Below, one piece after another: positions 16,377-25,127 of a stretch of DNA of 43,647 nucleotides. The notes beneath the pieces are model-generated. The model was not told the DNA's origin. It did not search any database and saw only the letters and a list, made by a program, of their open reading frames with translations. Each line of letters starts with the position of its first letter. Position 1 is the first letter of the stretch. This stretch comes from a virus: IMG/VR virus record IMGVR_UViG_3300035660_000027, positions 1-43,647 of that record; one strand, given 5' to 3'. The translations under genes were made by a program, and so were the position numbers.

Positions 16377-17040
16377 CTCGTTTCTCCTTGTTTATTGCGT
16401 CTCTCAAGAAATTACCGTGCCATGACTTCCTGCCATAATGGCCGAAATCAATATCCGGGTCCACATAGATCATACCCCCGATTTGCTTCCAACGCTTGCA
16501 AAACGAGAAATCCTCCCCGATCGGCACCCCATCCACAATCATCGTGTCCCACAGCATGTGAATGTCCCTGCCGCGGTAGTTAGCCTTCAATTCAGGGTAC
16601 GCCTCTTGCAGTTTCTCCATCGCGCGTCTGGTGATCTTGATAAACCCCCCGCCAACGGCTGAAGTTTCCACCAAGATAGGCTTGTCTGACTTGGGAGCGG
16701 GACCGTTTAGCTTGATGTGGAACTCAGGATCCCCGTCCTTCTTGATCGGGTATGCCCCACCCATAATTTCGAGCGGAGCCTCCAGAATCCTCACAAACCC
16801 CTCCGGGTCCCAGGACAGGTCGGCGTCGATGAAAAATAGGACATCGCAGTCGGAATCCATGAAATCCTGGCCGATAATCGCCCTGGCATAAGGAATGAGG
16901 GAGTTGCCGCTCATCCCGTTGGTTTGCACCGTCCAGCCCTTCTGTGCCGCCAGGACAATGCTGTGAATGTACGAATTGTGGTAATCCAGCCACACATCTC
17001 CGCTCAAGGACGGAGTGCCTATCATGACTTGTTTGCTCAA
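16369..17040 (-). CDS. GT-A-type glycosyltransferase (paralogue 2 of 3)
   Basis: The 223-residue protein has FFIDADLSW as the DxD site, GGGFIKITRRAMEKL, and the shared C-terminal block GEDFSFCKRWKQIGG ... PDIDFGHYGRKSWHGNF. It is clearly paralogous to the products at 4623 and 18352. The ATG overlaps the stop of the structural gene upstream (ATGA). It is predicted to be a sugar transferase acting in the cytoplasm during assembly or on a precursor. The acceptor is unknown. Confidence 0.8.
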   Translation of the reverse strand: MSKQVMIGTPSLSGDVWLDYHNSYIHSIVLAAQKGWTVQTNGMSGNSLIPYARAIIGQDFMDSDCDVLFFIDADLSWDPEGFVRILEAPLEIMGGAYPIKKDGDPEFHIKLNGPAPKSDKPILVETSAVGGGFIKITRRAMEKLQEAYPELKANYRGRDIHMLWDTMIVDGVPIGEDFSFCKRWKQIGGMIYVDPDIDFGHYGRKSWHGNFLRDAINKEKRDG

Positions 17041-17819
17041 GCAGCTCTCGTATGAACCGTTACCGTGTGTGTCCCGTTAGATGCTCCGGCATACGTCCCT
17101 ACCGTCACCAGCACGCCCCACAGGCTTGAACTGATTAGCTTGACCTGCTTGGCGAGGCCGCTCATTTCAATGTAGAGAATATCCCCGTAGTCAACCGGGG
17201 CAGAGATCGGGATTGCTCCGAGATATTTGGGCGCGTCCGACGCCGACAACGAAAATGTCGCCTCGTCCGCAGGGGCGCTCGGAGGCGTGGCGTTGTATAA
17301 ATGCAACACGAAACTGGTCATTGTCGCCGGTACCGTAGCCAAATCGAACCTTAGAGAGACTGCCGTTACCAGATATTGCCCCGCCGCTCCGACATTGGCA
17401 AACTCCATAGCCGCCGCGGCAGCGCCTACCACGTCATTCACGCCATAGGTGTTGGTGTTGGTGGGTCGTGTGACATCGACTGCCGCCGAATATGCCTTGC
17501 TTGCCGTGGTGACGTTGAACGTCTCGGCCCCACTGGACACCATCAGGGAACCACGAGCCGACATGGCCCATGATGCCTCCTGGCCGTCCGTAAGGGTCTT
17601 TTGTGTGGCATTGTAACGCCCGCCCGTCACCAGGGACGTTGTTGCCGCTGCCGCACCGGGGGCTACATTAGTGGCCGAAGTCAGCAGTCGGGATGTATAG
17701 GACTCCAAGGTAGCCATATCGGCAACGACGCTTGCCGTGGTCGGCAGGGGATTTGCCGTGCTGACATGGGTAAAAACATTGGGGGCATCTTCAAACTCAA
17801 GTATCGTCCTGTTCGTCAT
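17037..17819 (-). CDS. Virion structural protein between glycosyltransferases
   Basis: The 260-residue protein is rich in Ala, Thr, Ser and Val: MTNRTILEFEDAPNVFTHVSTANPLPTT, VTGGRYNATQKTLTDGQEASW, FVLHLYNATPPSAPADEATFSLSASDAPKYLG. The second half resembles an all-beta surface domain. It is ATGA-coupled to a methyltransferase upstream and to a glycosyltransferase downstream, making it the best-placed candidate substrate for both. That role is inference. Confidence 0.65.
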   Translation of the reverse strand: MTNRTILEFEDAPNVFTHVSTANPLPTTASVVADMATLESYTSRLLTSATNVAPGAAAATTSLVTGGRYNATQKTLTDGQEASWAMSARGSLMVSSGAETFNVTTASKAYSAAVDVTRPTNTNTYGVNDVVGAAAAAMEFANVGAAGQYLVTAVSLRFDLATVPATMTSFVLHLYNATPPSAPADEATFSLSASDAPKYLGAIPISAPVDYGDILYIEMSGLAKQVKLISSSLWGVLVTVGTYAGASNGTHTVTVHTRAA

Positions 17820-18340
17820 ATCTTCATCCTTGACGGTTTAATGGCTTGCATCACATAGATGAACGTGTCGCCCTCGGTTTTGAAGCACAACTGCTGAAAG
17901 TCGGCTTTGTAGCAAAATCGGTAATCACTCATCGGAGTAACCCCGACTTGCTCGGTGTACGACACCTGATTGAGAAACGTCAGGGTTTCCGCCGAAATGG
18001 CCCTGGTGTGCCCAGGATCGCCCCACAGCCAGTTACTTGTAAGGCTTGGTGACGTACCGGCAAAGAACCCCCCCGGCTTCAGCAGCCTCCAGAACTCGCT
18101 CCATAGCTCGAAAAACGTCTTGAAATCACCCTGAGTTCCTAAATGTTCCAAAACCTCATAGGCATGAATCTCATCGAAAATGCCCTCGGCAAACGGTAAC
18201 GGCAGATTTCTCAAATCATGCACCACATCAGGATTGTGGTCGGCATTGAAATCTAGCGTGACCAATTCCTGCCAATCAGGCTTCTCAGGCGTGCTCAACA
18301 GCTTTTGGTGACGTGAGCCGCACCCCAACAACAGTTCCAT
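17816..18340 (-). CDS. SAM-dependent methyltransferase (paralogue 2 of 2)
   Basis: The 174-residue protein has LLLGCGSRHQKLL, VTLDFNADHNPDVVHDL, AYEVLEHLG and RLLKPGGFFAGTSP, followed by DPGHTRAISAETLTFLNQ. It aligns along its length with the methyltransferase at 5420-5932. It lies 11 bp after a glycosyltransferase and is ATGA-coupled to the structural gene at 17037. It likely methylates a sugar or protein; the substrate is not known. Confidence 0.8.
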   Translation of the reverse strand: MELLLGCGSRHQKLLSTPEKPDWQELVTLDFNADHNPDVVHDLRNLPLPFAEGIFDEIHAYEVLEHLGTQGDFKTFFELWSEFWRLLKPGGFFAGTSPSLTSNWLWGDPGHTRAISAETLTFLNQVSYTEQVGVTPMSDYRFCYKADFQQLCFKTEGDTFIYVMQAIKPSRMKI

Positions 18341-18351
18341 TCAAGACCCCT

Positions 18352-19023
18352 CTATGCTCTCGATTTCAGCCATTCTCCTAGATTGCCGACGAACGTCTTG
18401 TAGCCGGTGTGGCCCATCTTGACATCGGGCAGAACGAATATCTCCCCGCCAATGTCACGCCAGCGGTTGCAAAACGAATAATCCTCGCTGTATTTCAGCT
18501 TGTCCTTGCGATAAGGGTCGAACAGCGCCCATGCCTTCTTGTCCGGCGCCGGATCGCACATGAACTCCAAATCAGCGTAGTAGTTCACCATCCTGGTCAG
18601 CATCTCGCGTGAGCATCGAGTGCAGCCCATCGGTACGCCCCACACCTTGATAAGTCCAGCCTCGTTCGCCCATAACTCCGTTTCTGACAGGTCAAACGAT
18701 ACCGGATAGGTCATCAAGTCGTTGCGATGCGAATAGACAGCCGCCACGCAATCCACCGGAGCATCCACCAGCCTCAACAGCGTACCGGATTCCCAAGTCA
18801 CATCGGAATCGACAAACACCATGTCGGTGCAGTCGCTTGCCAGGAACTTAGCCACCATGAGAGCTCGGGCGTCACCTAACAGGGTATTGCCGCACTCGTC
18901 ATGGACGACAAACGAATCCCCCCGGCAATGGAGAGCTAAAAGGTCAGTCAAAAGACTGCGGAACGTGCCGATATGAATCTGGCCCGTATACGCGGGAAGA
19001 GCTATCCAGACGTTTTTCGGCAC
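18352..19023 (-). CDS. GT-A-type glycosyltransferase (paralogue 3 of 3)
   Basis: The 223-residue protein starts MPKNVWIALPAYTGQIHIGT. VFVDSDVTW is the DxD-like site and SEDYSFCNRWRDIGG ... PDVKMGHTGYKTFVGNL is the C-terminal block common to all three glycosyltransferases here. It also has WGVPMGCTRCSREMLTRM, corresponding to GGGFIKITRRAMEKL in paralogue 2. Placed between coat-associated genes and a methyltransferase, it forms a GT/methyltransferase cassette. Confidence 0.8.
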   Translation of the reverse strand: MPKNVWIALPAYTGQIHIGTFRSLLTDLLALHCRGDSFVVHDECGNTLLGDARALMVAKFLASDCTDMVFVDSDVTWESGTLLRLVDAPVDCVAAVYSHRNDLMTYPVSFDLSETELWANEAGLIKVWGVPMGCTRCSREMLTRMVNYYADLEFMCDPAPDKKAWALFDPYRKDKLKYSEDYSFCNRWRDIGGEIFVLPDVKMGHTGYKTFVGNLGEWLKSRA

Positions 19024-19040
19024 GTTCCGTCTTACGAACC

Positions 19041-19247
19041 TTAGGCAGTAAGGCCAACCAGTTTCAGAAACGTGATGATGGAATTGACCACCGGCACGAT
19101 GTCCGTGGCTGTAGCCGCCGCCGATGCAGTCGTTAGTGCGATGTTCTGCACGATAGGCGTTGCACCGTAGAACCCCACTTTGTCGGCAGCAGCCTGACCA
19201 AGAGAGGTTCCATCGGTATTTTTGTTAGAGAGATATACAACTGGCAT
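19041..19247 (-). CDS. Small coat-associated protein
   Basis: The 68-residue protein, MPVVYLSNKNTDGTSLGQAAADKVGFYGATPIVQ..., lies directly after the coat gene (12-bp gap). The TDGTSLGQ ... DKVGFYGATP motif recurs in small proteins encoded near phage capsid genes. A hydrophobic, Ala/Thr-rich C-terminus follows. A minor capsid or decoration role is plausible but unproven. Confidence 0.6.
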   Translation of the reverse strand: MPVVYLSNKNTDGTSLGQAAADKVGFYGATPIVQNIALTTASAAATATDIVPVVNSIITFLKLVGLTA

Positions 19248-19259
19248 GGTTATGCACTC

Positions 19260-20510
19260 CTATGTTCCGCTGATGCGACAAGCAAGCCGCGGGTCGATAG
19301 CCTTCACCCCATAGAGGACGTCGAGCCTCCAGTTGGAGATGTCGTTGGTGCCATCGTAGTACGGGACAACCCGACATGACAGGCCCTTGTAGGTCTTCCT
19401 CGCCGCATCCACCACGCCCTGCGGCATCTCGAGCGGTACCATTGCGAGAGAAAACGCATTCTTGTGGAACACGAGGTTCTGCGGGTAGATCGTGCTCGCC
19501 GTGCCGATGATGGTGATGGTCTGGTCGGTCACAGGAGTAGCCGAAACGGTCTGGAACGCACCCGATGTGATGATCGGAGGCGAAATCAGAAGGGTCGTTT
19601 CGGAAGTCGATGTACCGTTTGCCGTTACGTCAGCCATAATCACGAACTGCTGCAAGAACGGCAGAGTGACCTTGGTGACGGGGTTGACCGCAAAGATGGT
19701 CGAGATGGTAAACACTTCTCCGGCCTTGAGAGTCGCTGAGACTGCCCAATCCCTGGTCGAGAGCTGCATCGTCCCGGTGTCCTTCGACAACGCCCAGGTC
19801 GTAGTCAGGGCGCCGACGCCGGCAGTCAGGGTTCTGCCTTGAGTCAGAGGAGTTCTGTTGCCGGTGGTCAACTGCGTGACGTTCTGCGACATGAAGGTTT
19901 CCACGCCGCCGATACGCCCTAAGCTGCCGTCACGATAGGCACCCTTGGCCGCATCCTGGATGAACAATCCGGTCTGTGATCCCAACAATCCCCAATGGTC
20001 GGCAGGGGTTAGGATACATGACCTGTCATCGGTCGGAACCGCGGTGTCGTCGAGGCGTTGCGGTCCCAAGGCAAAGTCGGCGTAGGAGTTGATGGTTTGG
20101 CCGGCAGTACCAACCCAGTTCCACACGTTCTTGGACAAATCCGCGCAATCACGATCGACCTGGTTGGCAAGCTGGATCATGGCCGGCTTCATCACGCGCT
20201 CGGAAAAGTCCTTGATGTCGAGGGTCAGCTCCGAAGACGTGAAGCGGAAGTCGATACCTTTCTGCTTATCGACAACCAGCGTGGTAGTGCCTTCAACCAC
20301 GTCCTGCACGGAGGCAACGGCACCGTCACGAACCGTAAAGTCGTTCGGCCGGCGGATTCTGATCGTGGCACCCTTCTGGTACCCGTTCACTGATTTGGAG
20401 TATTCGGACTCGTAGCCGCGATACACCTGATTAGCCATGACGAGATTGTTGTCGAGAAGCATCAACGCTTCCGCGGCAATCACGTCTGCTGTGAGTTTTA
20501 CGTTAGCCAT
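19260..20510 (-). CDS. Major capsid protein, P22 gp5-like
   Basis: The 416-residue protein starts MANVKLTADVIAAEALMLLDNNLVMANQVYRGYESEY and contains KGATIRIRRPNDF, FRFTSSELTL and LANQVDRDCADL, characteristic of the P22 coat protein family (HK97 fold with inserted domain). Length is close to P22 gp5. It follows the scaffold gene by 9 bp, as in other P22-type heads. It forms the icosahedral shell. Confidence 0.88.
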   Translation of the reverse strand: MANVKLTADVIAAEALMLLDNNLVMANQVYRGYESEYSKSVNGYQKGATIRIRRPNDFTVRDGAVASVQDVVEGTTTLVVDKQKGIDFRFTSSELTLDIKDFSERVMKPAMIQLANQVDRDCADLSKNVWNWVGTAGQTINSYADFALGPQRLDDTAVPTDDRSCILTPADHWGLLGSQTGLFIQDAAKGAYRDGSLGRIGGVETFMSQNVTQLTTGNRTPLTQGRTLTAGVGALTTTWALSKDTGTMQLSTRDWAVSATLKAGEVFTISTIFAVNPVTKVTLPFLQQFVIMADVTANGTSTSETTLLISPPIITSGAFQTVSATPVTDQTITIIGTASTIYPQNLVFHKNAFSLAMVPLEMPQGVVDAARKTYKGLSCRVVPYYDGTNDISNWRLDVLYGVKAIDPRLACRISGT

Positions 20511-20519
20511 CTTTCACAC

Positions 20520-21311
20520 CTATTTAGCGGTGCGAGCCTTTATGTAGTCGCTGATGTCTTCCGACCTGGCAGCGAGTTGATGAAGGTCGCGTGGCGGCGC
20601 CGCTCCTCCGCTAGGAGAAGTTATTGGCGGCGGGGCCTTGGTTGATTTACGCGCCGATGGCAAAGACATTCTCTGGTCAAGTTTGCCGATTTCATAAACG
20701 GCATCCAGCGGTCCCGAATTGTAGAGATCACGAGCAACGCCTGGATTCTTGGCGAGATAATAGAGGATCTGAGGACCGTTATCGGCCTCGGCAATCTTGT
20801 CCCGCAAGACATTAGGGAGAGGCCCTAGCTGTCCGTACATGGTGTCGATCGCAGAGTCGAAATCCTTTAGGGTTGACTTGGCTTCCTCGGTTCTTTCGAA
20901 GAAGTCCTGAATCGTCTCCTGACGGGATTCCGCCTCTCTTACCTTGAAGTCCTGCTGCCGTGCCTCGGACAAGCCTTCTCGTATGGCTTGGCGTGCGGCA
21001 TGGGCAACAGCGGCTTTTTCGTAAGCGAGATAGTCGCCGTTGAAGTCTTCCGGCTTCGGCTCACGCTCCGCTTGCGGTTGTGGGGTCTTCAACGACTCCA
21101 GTTGGGCAAGCAGGGCTTGATGCCTTGCCTTCAGTCGAGCGTACCCGGATGATTTCTTGGGTACCTCTTCCTCTGTCTTTGCTTCGGCTGTGTCTTCCGC
21201 CTTGGCCTCTTCGTCAGGCTTTTCAGCCGGAACGTCCGGTGTGGGTTCGGTAGACGGTGGCGCTTTCGGAATTTCGTCCGGAATTACTCCCGGATCGTTA
21301 TCCTCGTTCAT
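20520..21311 (-). CDS. Scaffolding protein
   Basis: The 263-residue, highly charged helical protein has an acidic, Pro-rich N-terminal third ([23 protein letters not shown]), a coiled-coil middle and a short basic end ([11 protein letters not shown]). Charged helical proteins directly before the coat gene are typical P22-like scaffolds that guide procapsid assembly and then exit. Confidence 0.75.
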   Translation of the reverse strand: MNEDNDPGVIPDEIPKAPPSTEPTPDVPAEKPDEEAKAEDTAEAKTEEEVPKKSSGYARLKARHQALLAQLESLKTPQPQAEREPKPEDFNGDYLAYEKAAVAHAARQAIREGLSEARQQDFKVREAESRQETIQDFFERTEEAKSTLKDFDSAIDTMYGQLGPLPNVLRDKIAEADNGPQILYYLAKNPGVARDLYNSGPLDAVYEIGKLDQRMSLPSARKSTKAPPPITSPSGGAAPPRDLHQLAARSEDISDYIKARTAK

Positions 21312-21344
21312 AAAAAACTCCTATTTCAGTGGTTAAATTACCAA

Positions 21345-21674
21345 ATGAAGAAAGGTCGCCCATCAAAACCAATCTGTAAATGTGGCTTACCAAAAATTAT
21401 TAGCTCCAAGGGTAAGTCAAAAGGGTATTGTAACAACTGTTTTCTAGAATGGCAGAGAAATTATCGAAAATCATACAAAGCTAAACCCCATCAAAGAGAA
21501 AAAATCAGAGCAAGATCCTATGCTGATTATTACAAGCGCAGAGGAGATCTAACTCCACAACCATGCGAAAAATGCGGATCATTTCCATCAGAAATGCACC
21601 ACGATGATTATAACAAGCCCTTAGAAGTTAGGTGGCTATGCCGCACTCACCATCTTGAGCACCATAAAACCTAA
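21345..21674 (+). CDS. HNH-type endonuclease gene on the opposite strand
   Basis: The 109-residue, basic protein has two cysteine-pair modules, C11-x-C13 ... C29-x2-C32 and CEKCG (74-78). These are followed by [20 protein letters not shown], the beta-beta-alpha-metal HNH-like core (H85/H86, C99, H102/H103). It is the only rightward gene within the 35-kb late unit and is visibly more AT-rich than its neighbours. It ends 4 bp into the portal 3' end, facing it. This fits a recently acquired homing-type endonuclease between portal and scaffold genes. Confidence 0.8.
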   Translation: MKKGRPSKPICKCGLPKIISSKGKSKGYCNNCFLEWQRNYRKSYKAKPHQREKIRARSYADYYKRRGDLTPQPCEKCGSFPSEMHHDDYNKPLEVRWLCRTHHLEHHKT

Positions 21675-23824
21675 TAATGCTCTTCTGAATTACCCTTTGA
21701 ATGCTTCTGTAGTGTCTGTGCCTTTAATGCAACATCTAATTCCGCAGCTTGAACCTTCAGGGCATTCAATATCTGTGCCGTCATGGCTTCCATTTTAGCT
21801 ACGGCGTTGTCGTGCACGGCTTGCATTTGCTGTGACTGCATTTCCATCTGCTGCTTTTGCTGATCGTGCTGCGCTTTCATGCCTTCGATCTGCATTTTGG
21901 CTTGATGGGCTTGCTGGTCCTGCTCCGTCTTGGCCTTGATGGCTTCTTCCTTGGGATCGGGCTTGGGCTGCATGGACTGTTGCAGCATTTGTTGCTGGAT
22001 CTGCTCGTCCGGTACGCCCTGTTTCTTAGCCATTTCGGCCATTTGAATGTTCGGCGGCAGCAGCATGTGCGCCCGCTCGGCAATTTGCTCCGCAAGCGGC
22101 CAATCCTGCGCCTTGGCAACCAAATCCATGATGAGAGGCCCGAACTGCGGGGCAGTCTGCATGAGGTTAATCATGCCTTCCTTGGCATCTTCTCTCCTGG
22201 TTTGGTAAGACGGTCCAACTTGCGTCATCACGTCATAAACGCCTACCGAAACATCGTTTTCGATGGTGTGAATGACATCCAAACCCCTGAATTGCATTTT
22301 GGGCTGGTTGATCGGGGCGTTGTCTACCTCTCCATCCTCGCCTAGAACTCTTACGATGCGAGCTGTGTCGTACACATGCGGGATCATATCGACCAGAATC
22401 CGCCCGCAATGCTTCAGAGCCCTGGCGAAATTATCAATGAACACGAACGTCCCGGTGTCGCCCTCCCGTTTTCTGGAATTGATGGCTTTGCCTGACGTTT
22501 CGTTTCCGGGCTTGCCAAGAGACGACGGGTAAATCCCCGTCACCCGATACATGTCCTCCTCGGCCCGCTTCAATCCTTCCAGGATGCCTTGACTCGACAG
22601 CGGTGGCGTACCCCGTTCCGGCGCCCTGCCTCCGTTCTGCGGGTCAGGCTTGTAAATCAGGTACGGGTAGTTCTCCAGGTTGGCGTTCTGCCACATGGTC
22701 AGGATTTCGGGGTCGGCAAAGTTGTTCTCGGTGCCGATCCACGGTGCTTTAGGTTGGAGAGCTACGATTTCTGTCTCTGCACTCGCATAATAATTATACA
22801 TTCGTTGGGGGTCACGCATGAAGCGGACCATTCCATGACGGACCAACCTTCGCCCAATTCTAATTTCTTCTCCAAACACCGGGACAATCGGAATGTATCT
22901 TCCGGGGGAGATTTGCTTTGGCTCGAGGATGTCGGTGAGGGAAACGAGATAACGTTGGATTTCGTGTCCATCACGCTCCTTGATTTGTGCTTGCGATAGG
23001 ATTGCTGATTTCTCTGCCGAATCTTCTATGTCGTCAACGATCCTGGTTTCCCCGTTGGGGAGAAGGGCGATCTTTCTCTTGACGGGCTTCTTGATCCAAT
23101 ACTCCGACACCCGAACATGGTCGTCGGTCGCCCACTCGGTTCGCCACTGATAGTCCCGAAGCTCCATCGAGTCGGCGTTCTTGCCGGGGTATTTGTCCTC
23201 GAACTTCATCCTCGACATATCTATCGGGACAAAGCAGAACATCGCATCTTCGCGCGTCGGCTTGACCGCATCCGGATCCCACAGAACCGAAATACCGTCT
23301 TCGATGGAACCGATGGCTAACTCCTGGTCGAACGAACTCTCCGAACCGTACTCACGATTGATCCTGAAATGCCCTATGCCCGCGGTGACTTGCTGATCCG
23401 CGGCCTTGTAGTAGGCATCTTGCGCGTCAGAACGGTTCTCGATGTACCTGACGAGATTGGTCAGCACTTCTGCCATTTTAGGCGTGGCGCGTTCGTCAGT
23501 CGGGATGATCTTCAGTGCCGGCTTCATCTGCCGGATGTCGCCAGTGACCTGACGGATGAACTGCGGAAGTAGGTTCACCACCATGCATGGGCGTCTACGG
23601 GACTGACGCTCGTTAAGGGCTACCGCGTCCCACTGCGCGTCACCGCACCGGAAACCTAGGTCCAGATAGGCTTCGATGATGTTTTCGTGTTCTCGCTGAC
23701 GGGCGCGATCGTAGTTGTCGCGCATCTCCTTCATGAAGGTCGTGTTGTAGACCGTCTTGTCTACGATCGTTGTGGTTTCCGGTCTGGTTCGTTCCTTAGA
23801 ATTGCCGGAGACATCAATGGGCAT
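21671..23824 (-). CDS. Portal protein, P22-like
   Basis: The 717-residue protein has features of P22-type portals: [75 protein letters not shown], and a long Gln/Met-rich helical C-terminus resembling the portal barrel. The 12-subunit ring is the packaging and ejection channel and binds the gp4-like adaptor. Length is close to that of P22 gp1 (about 725). It starts directly after a 35-codon membrane-peptide gene. Confidence 0.9.
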   Translation of the reverse strand: MPIDVSGNSKERTRPETTTIVDKTVYNTTFMKEMRDNYDRARQREHENIIEAYLDLGFRCGDAQWDAVALNERQSRRRPCMVVNLLPQFIRQVTGDIRQMKPALKIIPTDERATPKMAEVLTNLVRYIENRSDAQDAYYKAADQQVTAGIGHFRINREYGSESSFDQELAIGSIEDGISVLWDPDAVKPTREDAMFCFVPIDMSRMKFEDKYPGKNADSMELRDYQWRTEWATDDHVRVSEYWIKKPVKRKIALLPNGETRIVDDIEDSAEKSAILSQAQIKERDGHEIQRYLVSLTDILEPKQISPGRYIPIVPVFGEEIRIGRRLVRHGMVRFMRDPQRMYNYYASAETEIVALQPKAPWIGTENNFADPEILTMWQNANLENYPYLIYKPDPQNGGRAPERGTPPLSSQGILEGLKRAEEDMYRVTGIYPSSLGKPGNETSGKAINSRKREGDTGTFVFIDNFARALKHCGRILVDMIPHVYDTARIVRVLGEDGEVDNAPINQPKMQFRGLDVIHTIENDVSVGVYDVMTQVGPSYQTRREDAKEGMINLMQTAPQFGPLIMDLVAKAQDWPLAEQIAERAHMLLPPNIQMAEMAKKQGVPDEQIQQQMLQQSMQPKPDPKEEAIKAKTEQDQQAHQAKMQIEGMKAQHDQQKQQMEMQSQQMQAVHDNAVAKMEAMTAQILNALKVQAAELDVALKAQTLQKHSKGNSEEHY

Positions 23825-23932
23825 TTATTGAATCCACAAAACATAAACCAAGGGAAGGATTATCCCTGCGATGAAAAGAAAGTACCCTACAAGGGCCAAG
23901 CCGGCGAGAACATAGGATATGGAGTGTGTCAT
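23825..23932 (-). CDS. Single-span membrane peptide
   Basis: The 35-residue product, MTHSISYVLAGLALVGYFLF then IAGIILPLVYVLWIQ, is almost entirely one hydrophobic segment. The stop TAA abuts the portal ATG, and the start overlaps the stop of the gene at 23929 by ATGA. A holin-like or membrane accessory function is possible, though its position among packaging genes is unusual for lysis. Confidence 0.6.
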   Translation of the reverse strand: MTHSISYVLAGLALVGYFLFIAGIILPLVYVLWIQ

Positions 23933-24246
23933 TTATCTACTGGCTCTAGCCAACTAATAGGAAGGCGATGAGAAATGTATGATCCATATTCATTGTCTAA
24001 ACGATGAACATGAGACGATGCCCTAGCTGGAACTTTATAGGCACCAACAATCTGATTAGTTCTTCTATCAATAACTGCGTGGCTTTTACCTTCTAATGTA
24101 ACACCAGGCTTAACGGAATAAACATTATCGCCTTCTTTGTAAGCCTTCGGAGTATAAGAACGTGCCTCTCCCCCCTCATAGGCTTTCCCGCCCTCAAGAA
24201 GTTTAGTGCCCATAATTGATGCCAACGGATTACGTTCTGCCATCAC
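23929..24246 (-). CDS. Hypothetical protein
   Basis: The 105-residue basic protein starts MMAERNPLASIMGTKLLEGGKAYEGGEARSY; the second Met is an equal candidate. Motifs such as YSVKPGVTLEGKSHAVIDRRTNQIVGAYKVPA suggest a small beta fold. No family was recognised. It is ATGA-coupled to the membrane-peptide gene before the portal. Confidence 0.55.
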   Translation of the reverse strand: MMAERNPLASIMGTKLLEGGKAYEGGEARSYTPKAYKEGDNVYSVKPGVTLEGKSHAVIDRRTNQIVGAYKVPARASSHVHRLDNEYGSYISHRLPISWLEPVDK

Positions 24247-24258
24247 CTACCTCTAATT

Positions 24259-24612
24259 TCATATACAATTATGCCTCAAGCCATCGAAGCCAAGATATGA
24301 ACCCGTAGGCGGGTCGAAACTACGGTACTTGTTGGCACAGTACTGGTACCACATTGGAGAATAGGGAATCATCTCCTGCGGGACAACGATGACTTCAGGG
24401 CGAGGAGCAAACCAACTGCCGAATATGCCACCAATAGCCCCCCCAATAATAGCGCTGCCAAAATCAGAGCCATAGCGGTCGCCGCCATGCCAACCATTAC
24501 CCCGATAGCCATGATAACCTCCACCACCATATCCATGAAAGCCGTGATGCTCTTGTGCATGAGCAATGGTTCCAATCAGAAACGCGATGAGGAAAACGCT
24601 AATCCCTCTCAT
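24259..24612 (-). CDS. BA14K-like secreted protein
   Basis: The 117-residue protein has a signal peptide (MRGISVFLIAFLIGTIAHA|QE) and a Gly/His/Tyr-rich stretch. A C-terminal module follows: WYQYCANKYRSFDPPTGSYLGFDGLRHNC. This YCAxxYRSFDPxTGxYLGxDGxRHxC signature is that of the BA14K family, an abundant exported family in Hyphomicrobiales. It is not a usual phage gene. It probably came from the host and may alter the cell envelope or host surface (moron-like). It sits in the late strand and overlaps the next gene by 14 bp. Confidence 0.75.
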   Translation of the reverse strand: MRGISVFLIAFLIGTIAHAQEHHGFHGYGGGGYHGYRGNGWHGGDRYGSDFGSAIIGGAIGGIFGSWFAPRPEVIVVPQEMIPYSPMWYQYCANKYRSFDPPTGSYLGFDGLRHNCI

Positions 24613-24808
24613 GGGTCATCCTTTTCTTGGCCCAACGCTCACGCATGTATGCCTTGCGGTCGAACTTGAGATTGCGTGGCCGTTCGTACTCAGGGTCTGC
24701 ATAGACGATCCACGGCTGCGGATCTCTACGAGAGATAGGCTTGCGGTCGCAGTCCCTTCCGCACCACTTGTATGCCCCGCACTCGAGGCATTGCGTCTTG
24801 AATCTCAT
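24599..24808 (-). CDS. Small Cys-rich basic protein
   Basis: The 69-residue protein starts at MRFKTQCLECGAYKWCGRDC, chosen because its ATG overlaps the preceding stop (ATGA). C-x2-C ... C-x3-C may bind zinc, and the C-terminal KAYMRERWAKKRMTHERD is strongly basic. Possibly nucleic-acid binding; no family recognised. Confidence 0.55.
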   Translation of the reverse strand: MRFKTQCLECGAYKWCGRDCDRKPISRRDPQPWIVYADPEYERPRNLKFDRKAYMRERWAKKRMTHERD

Positions 24809-24912
24809 CTGAAAAAACTCCACAGCCACTTTTGAAGTTTCTCCTTCAAGGTACTTTTCTTGACGTCCATCTGGAACGCATTATTTTGGTATGCGTTGGA
24901 TTGAAAGCTCAT
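24805..24912 (-). CDS. 35-residue protein with FQxNAFQ motif
   Basis: The product MSFQSNAYQNNAFQMDVKKS ... WLWSFFR is coded between two ATGA overlaps, so it is very likely translated. Its N-terminal SFQSNAYQNNAFQMD matches AFQTDAFQNDAFQME in the C-terminal part of the repeat protein at 40437. A basic helix with an aromatic end follows. Function unknown. Confidence 0.6.
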   Translation of the reverse strand: MSFQSNAYQNNAFQMDVKKSTLKEKLQKWLWSFFR

Positions 24913-25127
24913 GGCTTGCTCGCATAATGAAGATCGGTGTCCCAAACAACGCTGTCGTCATGCTCGGATAAGTTCACGCCCATCCTGTGCAGTCTTTCCC
25001 TGAACTCATCGGCAGTTTGGTATGAACCGTTCCTGCGGTGAAACTCACGGCACCGGATGAGCCACAGGACTTGCTCACGGTCTATCGAGGTTGCCATTTG
25101 AGCGCGCCGGCCTTCCTCAACGATCAT
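24909..25127 (-). CDS. Hypothetical small protein
   Basis: The 72-residue charged protein, MIVEEGRRAQMATSIDREQVLWLIRCREF..., is likely helical. Starts at residue 1 (ATGA with the upstream stop) or at the second Met (MATSIDREQ) are both possible. No family recognised. It is part of the tight run of small genes after the large terminase. Confidence 0.5.
   Translation of the reverse strand: MIVEEGRRAQMATSIDREQVLWLIRCREFHRRNGSYQTADEFRERLHRMGVNLSEHDDSVVWDTDLHYASKP

Noticed and set aside
21857-22345. 162-codon rightward ORF inside the portal gene
   Set aside because: It is a shadow of the Gln/Met-rich portal C-terminus, with Leu/His-rich content and no ribosome site.
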